Shown here: one piece after another, positions 37,895-46,777 of the stretch
Layout of the letters: every line of letters starts with the position of its first letter
How positions within the stretch are numbered: the first letter of the stretch is position 1
NCBI RefSeq assembly: GCF_001570425.1
Contig: NZ_BCSX01000053.1
Location: forward strand, 248,001-312,000
DNA from: Mycolicibacterium brisbanense
Lineage (GTDB): Bacteria > Actinomycetota > Actinomycetes > Mycobacteriales > Mycobacteriaceae
DNA: 64,000 nt
Direction of reading: 5' to 3'
Notes under the pieces: model-generated
Seen by the model: only the letters and a program-made list of their open reading frames with translations
Told to the model about the DNA's origin: nothing
Database searches by the model: none
Program-made: the position numbers and the translations under genes

Positions 37895-39235
37895 ATGGCA
37901 GACGACCGGCTCGAATTCACCGACCAGGCGATGTTTCTGGGCTTGCGCGCCACCGGCCAGGAAGCCGTCATGCAGTGCGTGTGGATCTACGAACGACCGG
38001 TCGACTACGACGGCCTCCGGCGGTTCCACGCGGGTATGGGTTATGGGCTGTTCGGCAGGCGGATTGAGCGCTCGCCTTTGCCTTTCGGCAGGCACCGCTG
38101 GGTCTGCATGCCGGGTCCCCAGGCGCGGTTGGACATCGCCGAACCGCGTGACCGCGCGGAACTGGGCCGCTGGGTGGACGAGCGGGCGGCGCTGCCGCTG
38201 GACCCCGAGCACGGTCCCGGGTGGCACATGGGTGTGCTGCCCATGACTGACGGCGCGACCGCGATCAGCCTGGTGGGATCGCATTGCCTGGGTGATGGCG
38301 GCGGCGGAATCCTCACGATCTTGGACGCGGTGTACGGCAACAAGACCGACTTCGGTCATCCGCTGCCCGGCTCTCGCAGCCGGCGGCGGGCTATCGGGGC
38401 GGACCTGCGCGGCACGCTGCGCGGCGTGCCCGAGGTGGTCCGCACGGTGCGGGCAGCAGTTTCGCTCGCCCGGCGCAGGCGCGACGATATCGCCCGGTCC
38501 GGCGCGGCGCGCCCCCGCGTGCTCACGGGTTCGGACGACCGGGTGTACATGCCTGCTGTCACGGCCTACGTCAATCGCGAGGATTGGAATCTCCGCGCGA
38601 AAATGCTTGGTGGCAACAGTTATTCGCTGGTCGCGGGGTTCGCGGCGAAGCTCGCGGAGTCGATGGGGCGGGTGCGTGCCGACGACGGTCTGGTGACGCT
38701 CAACATCCCGCAGAACGATCGCACCCTCGACCGGGACACGCGCGCCAACGCGGTCCGACTCGTCAATGTCGCGGTCGATCCGACCGGGGTGACTGCCGAT
38801 CTCACCGGGGCCCGCGCCGCCATCAAGCAGGCGATCAACACCGCCCGCGACACACCGGACGAAACGCTTGTGCTGCTGCCGCTGACCCCGTTCATCCCGA
38901 AGCGGGTGGTGCGCAAGATGGCCGATGTCGTGTTCGGGTTCGCGGCCGACCTGCCCGTGTCCTGCTCCAATATGGGCGATGTCCCGTCCGCGCTGGCGAT
39001 GGCCGACGGCACCGAGGCCGACTACGTGTACTTCCGCGGTGTGGACCGGTACGCCACCCGCCAGGCGATCGAGCAGCGCTGTGGCCTGCTCACGGTGGTG
39101 GCCTGCGGGGTGGGCGGCACCATCTCGCTCAGCATCGTCGGTTACCAACCGGGCGCGGAGAACTCCACGCCGTGGCTGCACAGCCTGGTCGGCAAAACCC
39201 TGGCGGCGTTCGAACTCACCGGCAAGATCGAGTAG
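37895..39235 (+). CDS. Condensation-superfamily acyltransferase, copy 1
   Basis: A 446-residue protein of the HxxxDG acyltransferase superfamily, with HCLGDG at His130-Asp134. The N-terminal FLGLRATGQEAVMQCVWIYERPVDYDGLRRFH resembles WS/DGAT and PapA entry strands. A central basic stretch (SLARRRRDDIARSG) links the two lobes. It is clearly paralogous to the next gene (shared GLFGRRIERSPLPFGR, GPGWH, RDTPDETL, LPVSCSN). M. smegmatis has comparable genes in its LOS locus between papA and fadD. Expected role: acylation of the glycolipid core, with the donor unknown. It starts 2 nt after papA (GTG 37889 would give a GTGA overlap). Confidence 0.78.
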   Translation: MADDRLEFTDQAMFLGLRATGQEAVMQCVWIYERPVDYDGLRRFHAGMGYGLFGRRIERSPLPFGRHRWVCMPGPQARLDIAEPRDRAELGRWVDERAALPLDPEHGPGWHMGVLPMTDGATAISLVGSHCLGDGGGGILTILDAVYGNKTDFGHPLPGSRSRRRAIGADLRGTLRGVPEVVRTVRAAVSLARRRRDDIARSGAARPRVLTGSDDRVYMPAVTAYVNREDWNLRAKMLGGNSYSLVAGFAAKLAESMGRVRADDGLVTLNIPQNDRTLDRDTRANAVRLVNVAVDPTGVTADLTGARAAIKQAINTARDTPDETLVLLPLTPFIPKRVVRKMADVVFGFAADLPVSCSNMGDVPSALAMADGTEADYVYFRGVDRYATRQAIEQRCGLLTVVACGVGGTISLSIVGYQPGAENSTPWLHSLVGKTLAAFELTGKIE

Positions 39236-39241
39236 GTCCTG

Positions 39242-40630
39242 ATGACTCAATCTCATTCCCCGACAAGGGTGTCGACGTTACCGGATGATGCTCTGCGGGA
39301 GCATCGCCTGGCACTGTGGGACGAGGCCGCCGTGCGCACCATGCGCGCCACCGGCCGGGTCCAGGTCATGCAGTGCACGTGGGTGTACGACCATCCGATC
39401 GACTTCGACGGATTGCGCCGGTTCCATGCGAACTTCGGCGGCGGACTCTTCGGCCGCCGAATCGAGCGTTCCCCCTTGCCCTTCGGCCGGTACCGGTGGG
39501 TCTCCGCGCTGGGGCCCCAGGCTCCGCTCGATGTTGCCGAGCCGCGCCCGCGGGCACAGATCGGCGACTGGCTCGACGAGCGGGCCCAGCTGCCGATCGA
39601 CCCCGAGAACGGACCTGGCTGGCACCTCGGTGTGCTGCCGGTGACCGACGGCTCGACTGCGGTCACGGTGGTGGCCTCGCACTGCCTCGGCGACGGCGTC
39701 GGGGGAGTGATGGTGATCGCCGACGCGATCGCGGGCCGGCGGCCGGATCTCGGCTACCTGCCACCGAACTCCCGCTCCCGGTGGCGGGCGATAGCGCGCG
39801 ACATCAGGGAGACCGCGTCGAGCATGCCGGAGGTCGCGCGCACCATTGCCGACGCGGTCAAGCAGCTGCGTGGACAAAATCACCGCGAAGCCGCGCCGGC
39901 GGCCGCCAAAGCGGCGGTGCCCGACGGCGACAAACCGATTGTGCCGCCGATGATCTCGGTGTTCGTCGACCTGGACGACTGGAACGCCCGAGCGCAAGCC
40001 GTTGGCGGCAACAGCTATTCGATGCTCGCCGGTTTCGCGGCGAGGCTCGGAGAGCGGATGGGACGCTGCGGCGCCGACGGCAACGTCACGCTGCTGATCG
40101 CCGTCAACGATCGCACCGAAGGCGATACCCGGGCCAACGCGATGTCGCTGGCCACAGCGCGAATCGACCCCCTGACGGTCACCACCGACCAGGCTCGCGC
40201 CCGCGGCGTCATCCGGCAGGCGTTCACGACCATGCGCGACACGCCTGACGAAACTCTCAAGCTCCTGCCGCTGACCCCGCTGGTGCCCAAGCGGTTGCTG
40301 AAACGGGTGGCCGACGGCTTCCTCGCATCCGGTGATCTGCCGGTGTCGTGCTCCAATCTCGGCGACCTCCCGGCCGAGGTGACCCGGGTGGACGGCACCG
40401 AGGCCGAGTACATCGTGTTCCGCGGTGTCGACCAGGGCATCACCCGCCAGGAGTTGGCGGACGCCGACGGGCAGCTGGTGCTGGTGTCCGCCCGCGTGGC
40501 AGGCAAAGTCTCCATCGGGATCACGGGATACCAAGTGGGAGAACATAATTCGAAGGCCCGACTGGCCGAACTGGCGGCGAAGACCCTTGCCGAGTTCGAT
40601 CTCACCGCCGAAATCGACTGGAACAGCTGA
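39242..40630 (+). CDS. Condensation-superfamily acyltransferase, copy 2
   Basis: A 462-residue tandem paralogue of the preceding gene, with HCLGDG at His147-Asp151 and the same block pattern (GLFGRRIERSPLPFGR, NGPGWHLGVLP, GGNSYSMLAGFAARLGERMGR, RDTPDETLKLLPLTP, LPVSCSNLGDLP). Both keep the catalytic His/Asp, so both are probably active; divergence between them suggests different acyl positions or donors. It is 6 nt after copy 1 and 15 nt before the FAAL gene, inside the operon. Confidence 0.78.
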   Translation: MTQSHSPTRVSTLPDDALREHRLALWDEAAVRTMRATGRVQVMQCTWVYDHPIDFDGLRRFHANFGGGLFGRRIERSPLPFGRYRWVSALGPQAPLDVAEPRPRAQIGDWLDERAQLPIDPENGPGWHLGVLPVTDGSTAVTVVASHCLGDGVGGVMVIADAIAGRRPDLGYLPPNSRSRWRAIARDIRETASSMPEVARTIADAVKQLRGQNHREAAPAAAKAAVPDGDKPIVPPMISVFVDLDDWNARAQAVGGNSYSMLAGFAARLGERMGRCGADGNVTLLIAVNDRTEGDTRANAMSLATARIDPLTVTTDQARARGVIRQAFTTMRDTPDETLKLLPLTPLVPKRLLKRVADGFLASGDLPVSCSNLGDLPAEVTRVDGTEAEYIVFRGVDQGITRQELADADGQLVLVSARVAGKVSIGITGYQVGEHNSKARLAELAAKTLAEFDLTAEIDWNS

Positions 40631-40645
40631 GAAAGGCTGAATTCG

Positions 40646-42391
40646 ATGACCGATACGACGCTGATTGGTGTGCTGCGGGAACGCGCCAGCCTGCAGCCCG
40701 ACGACGTTGCCTACACGTATCTGGATTACGACCACGATTCCGAGGGCGTGCCCGTCCCGCTGACCTGGGCGCAGCTCTACCGCAAGGTTCGGGGACTGGC
40801 GCACGTTCTGCGCCAGAACGGCTCGGTCGGGGACCGTGCGGTGATCCTGGCTCCGCAGGGCCTCGAATACGTCATCTCGTTCCTGGCCGCGCTGCAGGCC
40901 GGCTTCATCGCCGTCCCGTTGTCGGTCCCGATGGGCGGCGTACACGACGAGCGGGTATCGGCGGTGCTCGCCGATTGCCGTCCGTCAGTGATCCTGACCA
41001 CTTCGCCGTCCACCGCCGAGGTCGCCGAATATGCGGTGCGGCAAGGAGATTGCGCTGAACCCGCGGTCATCGTGGTCGACACGCTCGATCTTGACGCCCG
41101 GGTGAAGGCGATCAGCGACCGCGAAGCCCGCCCGGCGACCGCCTACCTGCAGTACACGTCGGGATCGACCCGCACGCCTGCCGGGGTGATGGTCACCAAC
41201 CGCAATCTGACCGCCAACTTCGAACAGATGATGTGCGACTTCTTCCCGCACTTCGGCAAGGTCCCGCCGCCCGGTACCACCGTGGTCTCCTGGCTGCCCT
41301 TCTATCACGATATGGGGCTGATGCTCGGGGTGGTCGCCCCCATCCTCGGCGGCTGGCACACGGTGTTCACCACACCGCTGCAGTTCCTGGCCAAGCCCGC
41401 CCGCTGGCCTCAGCTGATGGCGCGTTATCCCCGTGCGCTGACGGCCGGCCCCAACTTCGCCTTCGAGCTCGCCGCAGCCCGCACCGCCGACGAGGACATG
41501 GCCGGTCTGGACATGGGTGACGTGCTCGCGGTGATGAGCGGTAGCGAACGCGTTCACGAGGCCACCCTGCGGCGCTTCGCGCAGCGGTTCGCGAAATTCG
41601 GTTTCCGCGAAGAGGTGCTGCGGCCGTCCTACGGTCTGGCCGAGGCGACGCTCTACGTCGCGACCGGCGAGCCGGGGCCGCCCAGCGTCGTCACCTTCGA
41701 ACCCGAGAAGCTCTCGGTCGGCCACGCCGAGCGCACCGGTACCGGACCCGGCACGCAGCTGGTCGGGTACGGCACTCCGGAATCGCCGGTGGTCCGCATC
41801 GTCGATCCCGATACGCGCCTTGAGGTCCAGGCCGGGGCCATCGGTGAGATCTGGTCGCACGGCGAGAACAACTGCATCGGCTACTGGGAGAAGCCCGAGC
41901 AGACCGAGCACACGTTCCGGGCCACCCTGGCCGATCCGTCGGCGGGCACGCCGGAAGGACCGTGGCTGCGCACGGGGGATCTCGGCTTTATCTCCGACGG
42001 CGAACTGTTCATCATCGGGCGCATCAAGGATCTGCTGATCGTGCGGGGCCGCAACCATTACCCCGACGACATCGAGGCCACGATCGGTGAGATCACCGGC
42101 GGACGGGTGGCGGCGATCGCGGTCGAAGAGGACCGCACCGAACAGCTCGTCGCCATCATCGAGGTCAAGAAGCGCGGCGACACCGAAGAAGCGGCAGCGG
42201 AGAACCTGCTGAACATCAAACGCGATGTGGCCTCGGCCATTTCGCAGGCGTACGGGCTCAGTGCCGCGGACCTCGTGCTGGTGCCGAGGGGTGCCATCCC
42301 GATCACCACCAGTGGCAAGATCCGGCGCGCGTCGTGTGTCGAGCAGTACCGCAACGACCAGTTCGACCGCCTCGACGAGAGGATCGCGTAG
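40646..42391 (+). CDS. Long-chain fatty acyl-AMP ligase (FAAL, FadD24/FadD23 type)
   Basis: A 581-residue adenylate-forming enzyme. The ATP-binding P-loop is YTSGSTRTPAG (170-180), with the A5-like motif RPSYGLAEATLYVA and the A7/A8 region LRTGDLGFISDGELFIIGRIKDLLIVRGRNHYPDDIE. The length and the NHYPDDIE ending belong to mycobacterial FAALs, which load acyl-AMP onto a PKS instead of making acyl-CoA. Its place next to pks5 and papA matches Rv1529/fadD24 and M. smegmatis LOS fadD. It probably primes Pks5 with a starter fatty acid. It starts 15 nt after the second acyltransferase. Confidence 0.9.
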   Translation: MTDTTLIGVLRERASLQPDDVAYTYLDYDHDSEGVPVPLTWAQLYRKVRGLAHVLRQNGSVGDRAVILAPQGLEYVISFLAALQAGFIAVPLSVPMGGVHDERVSAVLADCRPSVILTTSPSTAEVAEYAVRQGDCAEPAVIVVDTLDLDARVKAISDREARPATAYLQYTSGSTRTPAGVMVTNRNLTANFEQMMCDFFPHFGKVPPPGTTVVSWLPFYHDMGLMLGVVAPILGGWHTVFTTPLQFLAKPARWPQLMARYPRALTAGPNFAFELAAARTADEDMAGLDMGDVLAVMSGSERVHEATLRRFAQRFAKFGFREEVLRPSYGLAEATLYVATGEPGPPSVVTFEPEKLSVGHAERTGTGPGTQLVGYGTPESPVVRIVDPDTRLEVQAGAIGEIWSHGENNCIGYWEKPEQTEHTFRATLADPSAGTPEGPWLRTGDLGFISDGELFIIGRIKDLLIVRGRNHYPDDIEATIGEITGGRVAAIAVEEDRTEQLVAIIEVKKRGDTEEAAAENLLNIKRDVASAISQAYGLSAADLVLVPRGAIPITTSGKIRRASCVEQYRNDQFDRLDERIA

Positions 42392-42397
42392 CAGAAC

Positions 42398-45300
42398 TTG
42401 TTGGCTTTCCTGAGCGGCCTGAGAACCCGCGGCGTATTCGCCGACGGGTTCTTCGCTGTCCTCGGTCGGCTGGTCGTCCGGCGGCCCGTGCTGATCATCG
42501 TGGCCTGGGTGGCCCTCGCCGTGACACTGCTGCTGGCGGTGCCGCCCCTGGCCGTGGTTGCCCAGAAGAACCCACCGGATCTGCTGCCGGCCGACTCGCC
42601 GGTCCTGGTGGCCAGCCAACACATGCAGAACGCCTTTCACGAAGCTGCCGCGGGCAACTTCGCCGTCGTCGTCCTGACCGACGAGAACGGCCTGTCACCG
42701 GCCGACGAGGACACCTACCGGGATCTGGTCGACAAGCTCAAGGGCAACTCGAGCGTGACCTCGACGCAGAACTTCATCGACATCCCCGAGCTGCGTCAGG
42801 TGATGACCAGCGAGGACAAGAAGGCGTGGACGCTGCCCATCAGCCTGTCCGGAACGATGGGCACCGGGCCCGGTCAGGCGGCCTACCGCAGCGCCATCGA
42901 CACCGTGCACGACTCGACGCGCGACTCAGCGCTGACGGTCAACGTCGTGGGTGCGGCTGCCACGTTCGACGACATCGACAAGGTCGGGGCGCGCGATCAG
43001 CACCTCATCGAGATCTCGACCGTGGTGCTGGTGCTGACCATCCTCATCGTGGTCTACCGCAATCTGGTCGCGATGCTGATGCCGCTGCTCACCATCGGCG
43101 TCTCGATGGTGGTGGCCCAACAAGTGGTGGCGGCCCTGGGCGAGGTGGGTCTGGGGCTCGGCCCCCAGACCATCGTCTTGATGACGGCGATGCTGATGGG
43201 CGCCGGGACCGACTACGCGGTCTTCCTCTTCAGTCGCTACCAGGAGTGTCTGCGCGACGGCGTCAGCTCGGACATCGCCGTCGCGACCGCCCTCAAGTCG
43301 ATCGGTGAGGTGATCGCAGGCTCGGCAGCAACGGTCGCGGTCACGTTCCTGGGCCTGAGCTTCGCGCACCTGGGTGCCTTCGCGACGGTCGGGCCCGCGC
43401 TGGCCGTCACCATCGCGTTCGGCTTCCTGGCGTCGATCACCATGCTTCCGGCGCTGATGGTGCTGGCCGGGCGGCGGGGTTGGGTGAAGCCCCGCAAGGA
43501 TGTGACGGGCAGATTCTGGCGACGCTCCGGCGTGCATGTGGTGCGGCGGCCGGTGCTGCACCTGGTGTCGAGCCTCGTCATCCTCGTGGCGTTGGCCGGC
43601 TGCGCGGCGATGGTCAAGTTCAATTACGACGACCGCAAGCTGCTGCCCGCCGACTCGTCGAGCAACCGCGGCTACGAGGCCATGGACAAGCACTTCCCGG
43701 TCAGCAGCACGTTGCAGCAGTTCCTCCTGATCGAGTCACCGCAGGATCTGCGCAGCCCGAAAGCTCTTGCCGATCTGGAACAGATGGCCCAGCGCGTCAG
43801 CCAGGTCCCCGACATCGACAAGGTCCGCGGCATCACCAGGCCCACCGGTGAAGTCCTCGAACAAGCCAAGGCCACCTATCAGGCCGGCGAGGTCGGGGCC
43901 AAGCTACGCGACGCCTCCGACCTCATCGAGAGCAACAACGCCAACCTCGACAAACTGGCCGGTGGTGCGCATCAACTGGCCGACGGGCTGGGGGAGATCC
44001 GCACGCAGGTGCTCACCGCGGTCGGCTCGGTTCGCGGACTCGTGGGTGCACTCACCGACCTGCAGACCCAGTTCGGTGGGTCCAAGACGCTCGCCGACAT
44101 CGACAAGAAGGCCACACTCGTGGCCAATATGCGTTCGCTGGGTGGAGCGCTGAATAAGAATGTCGCGCAAGTCAAAGACCTCTACAACTGGGCGATGCCT
44201 GCGGTCACGGCTCTGAACGCCAGCCCGGCATGCAACATCGACCCGGCGTGTGTGTCCTCGCGCGCCGATCTGCAACGCGTCGTCGCCGCCTACGACGACA
44301 GCAGCGTCAACACCCTCACCGATCTGGGCAAGCAGCTGGAGGCCACCGACGGCAGCGACACCCTCGACGACTCCATCCGCGGATTGGGGACGACGGTGAC
44401 CAAGGTGACCAATGCCCTGCAGCAATTGGGGATGAGCGATCCCAGCGGCCTGCAGCAGAAGATCTCGTCCGCGATCGACGGCGCCAACCTCCTGGCGGAT
44501 TCCAGCCGCCAGCTCGCCGACGGGGTCCAACTGCTGGTCGATCAGACGAAAGGCATGGGTACCGGCTTGGACCAGGGCTCGGCCTTCCTGCTCGGCATGA
44601 AGCGCGATGCAGCCAGCCCGCCGATGTCGGGGTTCTACATCCCGCCGGAGATCCTGACGCAGGCCGAATTCGAGAAGGCCGCCAAGCTGTTCGTCTCCGA
44701 CGACGGCCACACCGTGCGCTATCTGGTTCAGACGGCCCTCAACCCGTTCGGCAGCTCGGCGATGGACCAGATCGAACAGATCCTGGCAGCAGCCGAGAGT
44801 GCCAAACCGAATACGACGTTGTCCGATGCGAAGATCTCGATGGTCGGGTTCTCGGCCGTCAACCGCGACGTCCGCGGCTACTACAACGCTGACATCCGCT
44901 ACATCGTGTGCGTCACGCTGATCGTGGTGTTCCTGATCCTGGTCGCCCTGCTGCGCGCGATCGTGGCACCGCTGTACCTCGTGATTTCGGTTGTGCTGTC
45001 CTATCTTTCGGCGCTGGGCATCGGCGTCGTGTTCTTCCAGTTCATCCTGGGCCAGGAACTGTCATGGACAGTTCCTGGAATGGCCTTCCTGGTTCTCGTG
45101 GCGGTAGGCGCCGATTACAACCTGCTGCTCATCTCCCGAATACGCGACGAGTCCAAACTGGGGATCCCCTCCGGCGTCATCCGCACGGTGGGCGCGACGG
45201 GGGGCGTGATCACCTCCGCCGGTCTCATCTTCGCCGCGTCGATGCTCGCGCTGACGGTCAGCCACATCGCGAGCATCGTGCAGATCGGGTTCATCATCGG

Positions 45301-45496
45301 CGTCGGTCTGCTGCTCGACACATTCCTGGTCCGGACCATCACGGTGCCCGCCGCGGCGGTGCTGATCGGGAAATTCAACTGGTGGCCGTCGAAAGGCAGG
45401 CATGCCCACGGTCACGCGGTCGGGCACGAGAACGACGACGCAGAGTCAGCGGCCGACGATGAACGGGAGTTGGCCGACGCGGCAGGCGGACGCTGA
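42398..45496 (+). CDS. MmpL-family lipid transporter
   Basis: A 1032-residue RND-superfamily exporter. A first membrane helix (about 28-50) is followed by a large periplasmic loop, then a bundle of helices near 200-380 including the proton-relay segment GAGTDYAVFLFSRYQE. A second long periplasmic loop (about 415-800) has a helical coiled part, and a second helix bundle ends near 1000 with GADYNLLLISRIRDES. The tail is His/Asp/Glu-rich. MmpL proteins export cell-wall lipids; in LOS loci a dedicated MmpL (mmpL12 in tubercle bacilli) fulfils this role. It starts at TTG 42398, 6 nt after the FAAL stop, as the last gene of the operon. No mmpS partner is adjacent. Confidence 0.92.
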   Translation: MLAFLSGLRTRGVFADGFFAVLGRLVVRRPVLIIVAWVALAVTLLLAVPPLAVVAQKNPPDLLPADSPVLVASQHMQNAFHEAAAGNFAVVVLTDENGLSPADEDTYRDLVDKLKGNSSVTSTQNFIDIPELRQVMTSEDKKAWTLPISLSGTMGTGPGQAAYRSAIDTVHDSTRDSALTVNVVGAAATFDDIDKVGARDQHLIEISTVVLVLTILIVVYRNLVAMLMPLLTIGVSMVVAQQVVAALGEVGLGLGPQTIVLMTAMLMGAGTDYAVFLFSRYQECLRDGVSSDIAVATALKSIGEVIAGSAATVAVTFLGLSFAHLGAFATVGPALAVTIAFGFLASITMLPALMVLAGRRGWVKPRKDVTGRFWRRSGVHVVRRPVLHLVSSLVILVALAGCAAMVKFNYDDRKLLPADSSSNRGYEAMDKHFPVSSTLQQFLLIESPQDLRSPKALADLEQMAQRVSQVPDIDKVRGITRPTGEVLEQAKATYQAGEVGAKLRDASDLIESNNANLDKLAGGAHQLADGLGEIRTQVLTAVGSVRGLVGALTDLQTQFGGSKTLADIDKKATLVANMRSLGGALNKNVAQVKDLYNWAMPAVTALNASPACNIDPACVSSRADLQRVVAAYDDSSVNTLTDLGKQLEATDGSDTLDDSIRGLGTTVTKVTNALQQLGMSDPSGLQQKISSAIDGANLLADSSRQLADGVQLLVDQTKGMGTGLDQGSAFLLGMKRDAASPPMSGFYIPPEILTQAEFEKAAKLFVSDDGHTVRYLVQTALNPFGSSAMDQIEQILAAAESAKPNTTLSDAKISMVGFSAVNRDVRGYYNADIRYIVCVTLIVVFLILVALLRAIVAPLYLVISVVLSYLSALGIGVVFFQFILGQELSWTVPGMAFLVLVAVGADYNLLLISRIRDESKLGIPSGVIRTVGATGGVITSAGLIFAASMLALTVSHIASIVQIGFIIGVGLLLDTFLVRTITVPAAAVLIGKFNWWPSKGRHAHGHAVGHENDDAESAADDERELADAAGGR

Positions 45497-45501
45497 GCCG
45501 C

Positions 45502-46239
45502 TCAGCGCTGACCGTGCATCGAGAGCCAGCGCGTCTTGATGCGCCACGAATGTGCCGAGGCCAGCGCGAACACCGCACCGCACATGCAGGCGAACAGCCA
45601 GACGAATTTGCCGTTCTCCCATGGCTGCAGCACGGGGAAGCACGCGGTGGTGATCCGCACCGCGCAGGCCAGGATGCCGCTGACGGAGGCGATGAGGTAG
45701 ATGTTCGCGATCCGCCGGGACCGCGGGTCCCTGCGCAGCACCATCATGGCCCGGGCGCCGTAGAGCAACAGGTAGGTCAGCGTGCCGCACAGCAGAATCC
45801 AGTACGCGCTGAGCCAGAAGTCGGTGGGCACCGTGAAGAAGTCGGCGCGATAGACCTTGGCGCCGTTGCCCAGCGAGAACGTCGCGAGCAGCAGCGGGAT
45901 GCACAGGGTCGCGGGCCGCTCGACGTACTGCTTGAACGACCGCTGCATCGCATCGTCGTCCTGCAACCGGCCGAGGGTGTTGTAGACGATGGCCGACGCG
46001 GCCACGATGTAGCAGTCGTGGCCGATGTAATCCTCGACGTTCCACTTCCCGGTCAGCTCATGGAGCACGTGGCCGAGGGTTTCCGAGGCGAGCGGCGACA
46101 TCAGCAGCACCGCCAAGCCCTGAAGGGCGATGTTGAGGGTGGCCGCGACCTCCCACCGGCACGACCACGTGACGCGCCGGATCCACAAGCTCCAGGCAAT
46201 GCACCCGAGGGTGATCGTTATGAGCACGGCTACTGACAT
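45502..46239 (-). CDS. Seven-helix-type integral membrane protein, function unknown
   Basis: A 245-residue membrane protein with about six or seven hydrophobic segments (MSVAVLITITLGCIAWSLWI; IALQGLAVLLMSPLASE; CYIVAASAIVYNTLG; LCIPLLLATFSLGNG; YWILLCGTLTYLLLYGA; IANIYLIASVSGILACAVRI; LFACMCGAVFALASAH). It has short loops and an SFKQYVERPATLCIP segment. I do not recognise the family. It converges with mmpL (5 bp apart) and lies 45 bp downstream of the HTH gene on the same strand, so the two probably form a small operon (membrane sensor plus regulator). Confidence 0.7.
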   Translation of the reverse strand: MSVAVLITITLGCIAWSLWIRRVTWSCRWEVAATLNIALQGLAVLLMSPLASETLGHVLHELTGKWNVEDYIGHDCYIVAASAIVYNTLGRLQDDDAMQRSFKQYVERPATLCIPLLLATFSLGNGAKVYRADFFTVPTDFWLSAYWILLCGTLTYLLLYGARAMMVLRRDPRSRRIANIYLIASVSGILACAVRITTACFPVLQPWENGKFVWLFACMCGAVFALASAHSWRIKTRWLSMHGQR

Positions 46240-46284
46240 CGGACAGTCGTTTCGACGAGATTCAACGGATAGCTGATTGTATTG

Positions 46285-46641
46285 CTAAAGCGGCGGTGCG
46301 TCGGCGCGAGGCGCTAATTCGGACAACTTTGCCGGACGCGCCGTGCGCGTCCTGGTGTCCGACGGCGCGACGGTCACCGGCGCCGACTCCATGTAGTGCC
46401 AGACTTCCTGGCGACTCATCAGTCCGAACCTGATCTGGAGGTCGGGATAACTGAGTCCAAAACGGTCCGCGACCTGCCTGAGCTCCTCGGCATTGGGGTA
46501 GTCGGACTCTTTGATGCGCCGATAGTAGGTGCTGCTGGACGTGCCGAGCGCGGTGTAGATGGCCTTCGCGTCTATCTCGCCGTCGAGCAGGTAGTCCAGC
46601 AGTGCCTTGAGTTGCCTGCCGTTCTCATCGGTGCGGGGCAT
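46285..46641 (-). CDS. Small helix-turn-helix DNA-binding protein
   Basis: A 118-residue regulator (from ATG 46641; GTG 46644 and 46647 are alternatives). The helix-turn-helix is in the first half: DAKAIYTALGTSSSTYYRRI is a helix-turn-recognition-helix. ESDYPNAEELRQVADRFGLSYPDLQIRFGL adds an XRE-like supporting segment. The C-terminal 40 residues are Thr/Arg/Pro/Ala-rich. It is transcribed with the membrane protein and is divergent from the half-condensation-domain gene. Inverted repeats in the divergent gap (46711-46724, 46743-46754) are possible operators. Confidence 0.7.
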   Translation of the reverse strand: MPRTDENGRQLKALLDYLLDGEIDAKAIYTALGTSSSTYYRRIKESDYPNAEELRQVADRFGLSYPDLQIRFGLMSRQEVWHYMESAPVTVAPSDTRTRTARPAKLSELAPRADAPPL

Positions 46642-46710
46642 CACCACACCATAGACCCGATCATCGAGTTTGGGCAGACTGAATCGGTTTGCTCACAGCT
46701 ATTTCTTTAT

Positions 46711-46724
46711 TGACACGCATGTCA
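46711..46724. promoter_or_regulatory. Operator-like palindrome in the HTH divergent promoter region
   Basis: TGACA-CGCA-TGTCA is a perfect inverted repeat with a 4-bp spacer. It overlaps a TTGACA -35-like hexamer (46710-46715) and is 28 bp before a second repeat CCCAA-AA-TTGGG (46743-46754). Both lie between the divergent HTH gene and the downstream gene, fitting control by the HTH protein. Confidence 0.5.
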
Positions 46725-46764
46725 GACTTTTGGCACTACTCTCCCAAAATTGGGACAGTGTGGC

Positions 46765-46770
46765 TAACGT
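46765..46770 (+). promoter_or_regulatory. -10 element for leaderless 46778 gene
   Basis: TAACGT lies exactly 7 nt before ATG 46778 and no Shine-Dalgarno is visible. Confidence 0.42.
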
Positions 46771-46777
46771 GATCCTC

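Noticed and set aside
42398..45496. MmpL considered as part of a GPL locus
   Set aside because: No NRPS, methyltransferase or mmpS gene is nearby; the pks5-papA-FAAL context points to an acyl-trehalose/LOS-type lipid.
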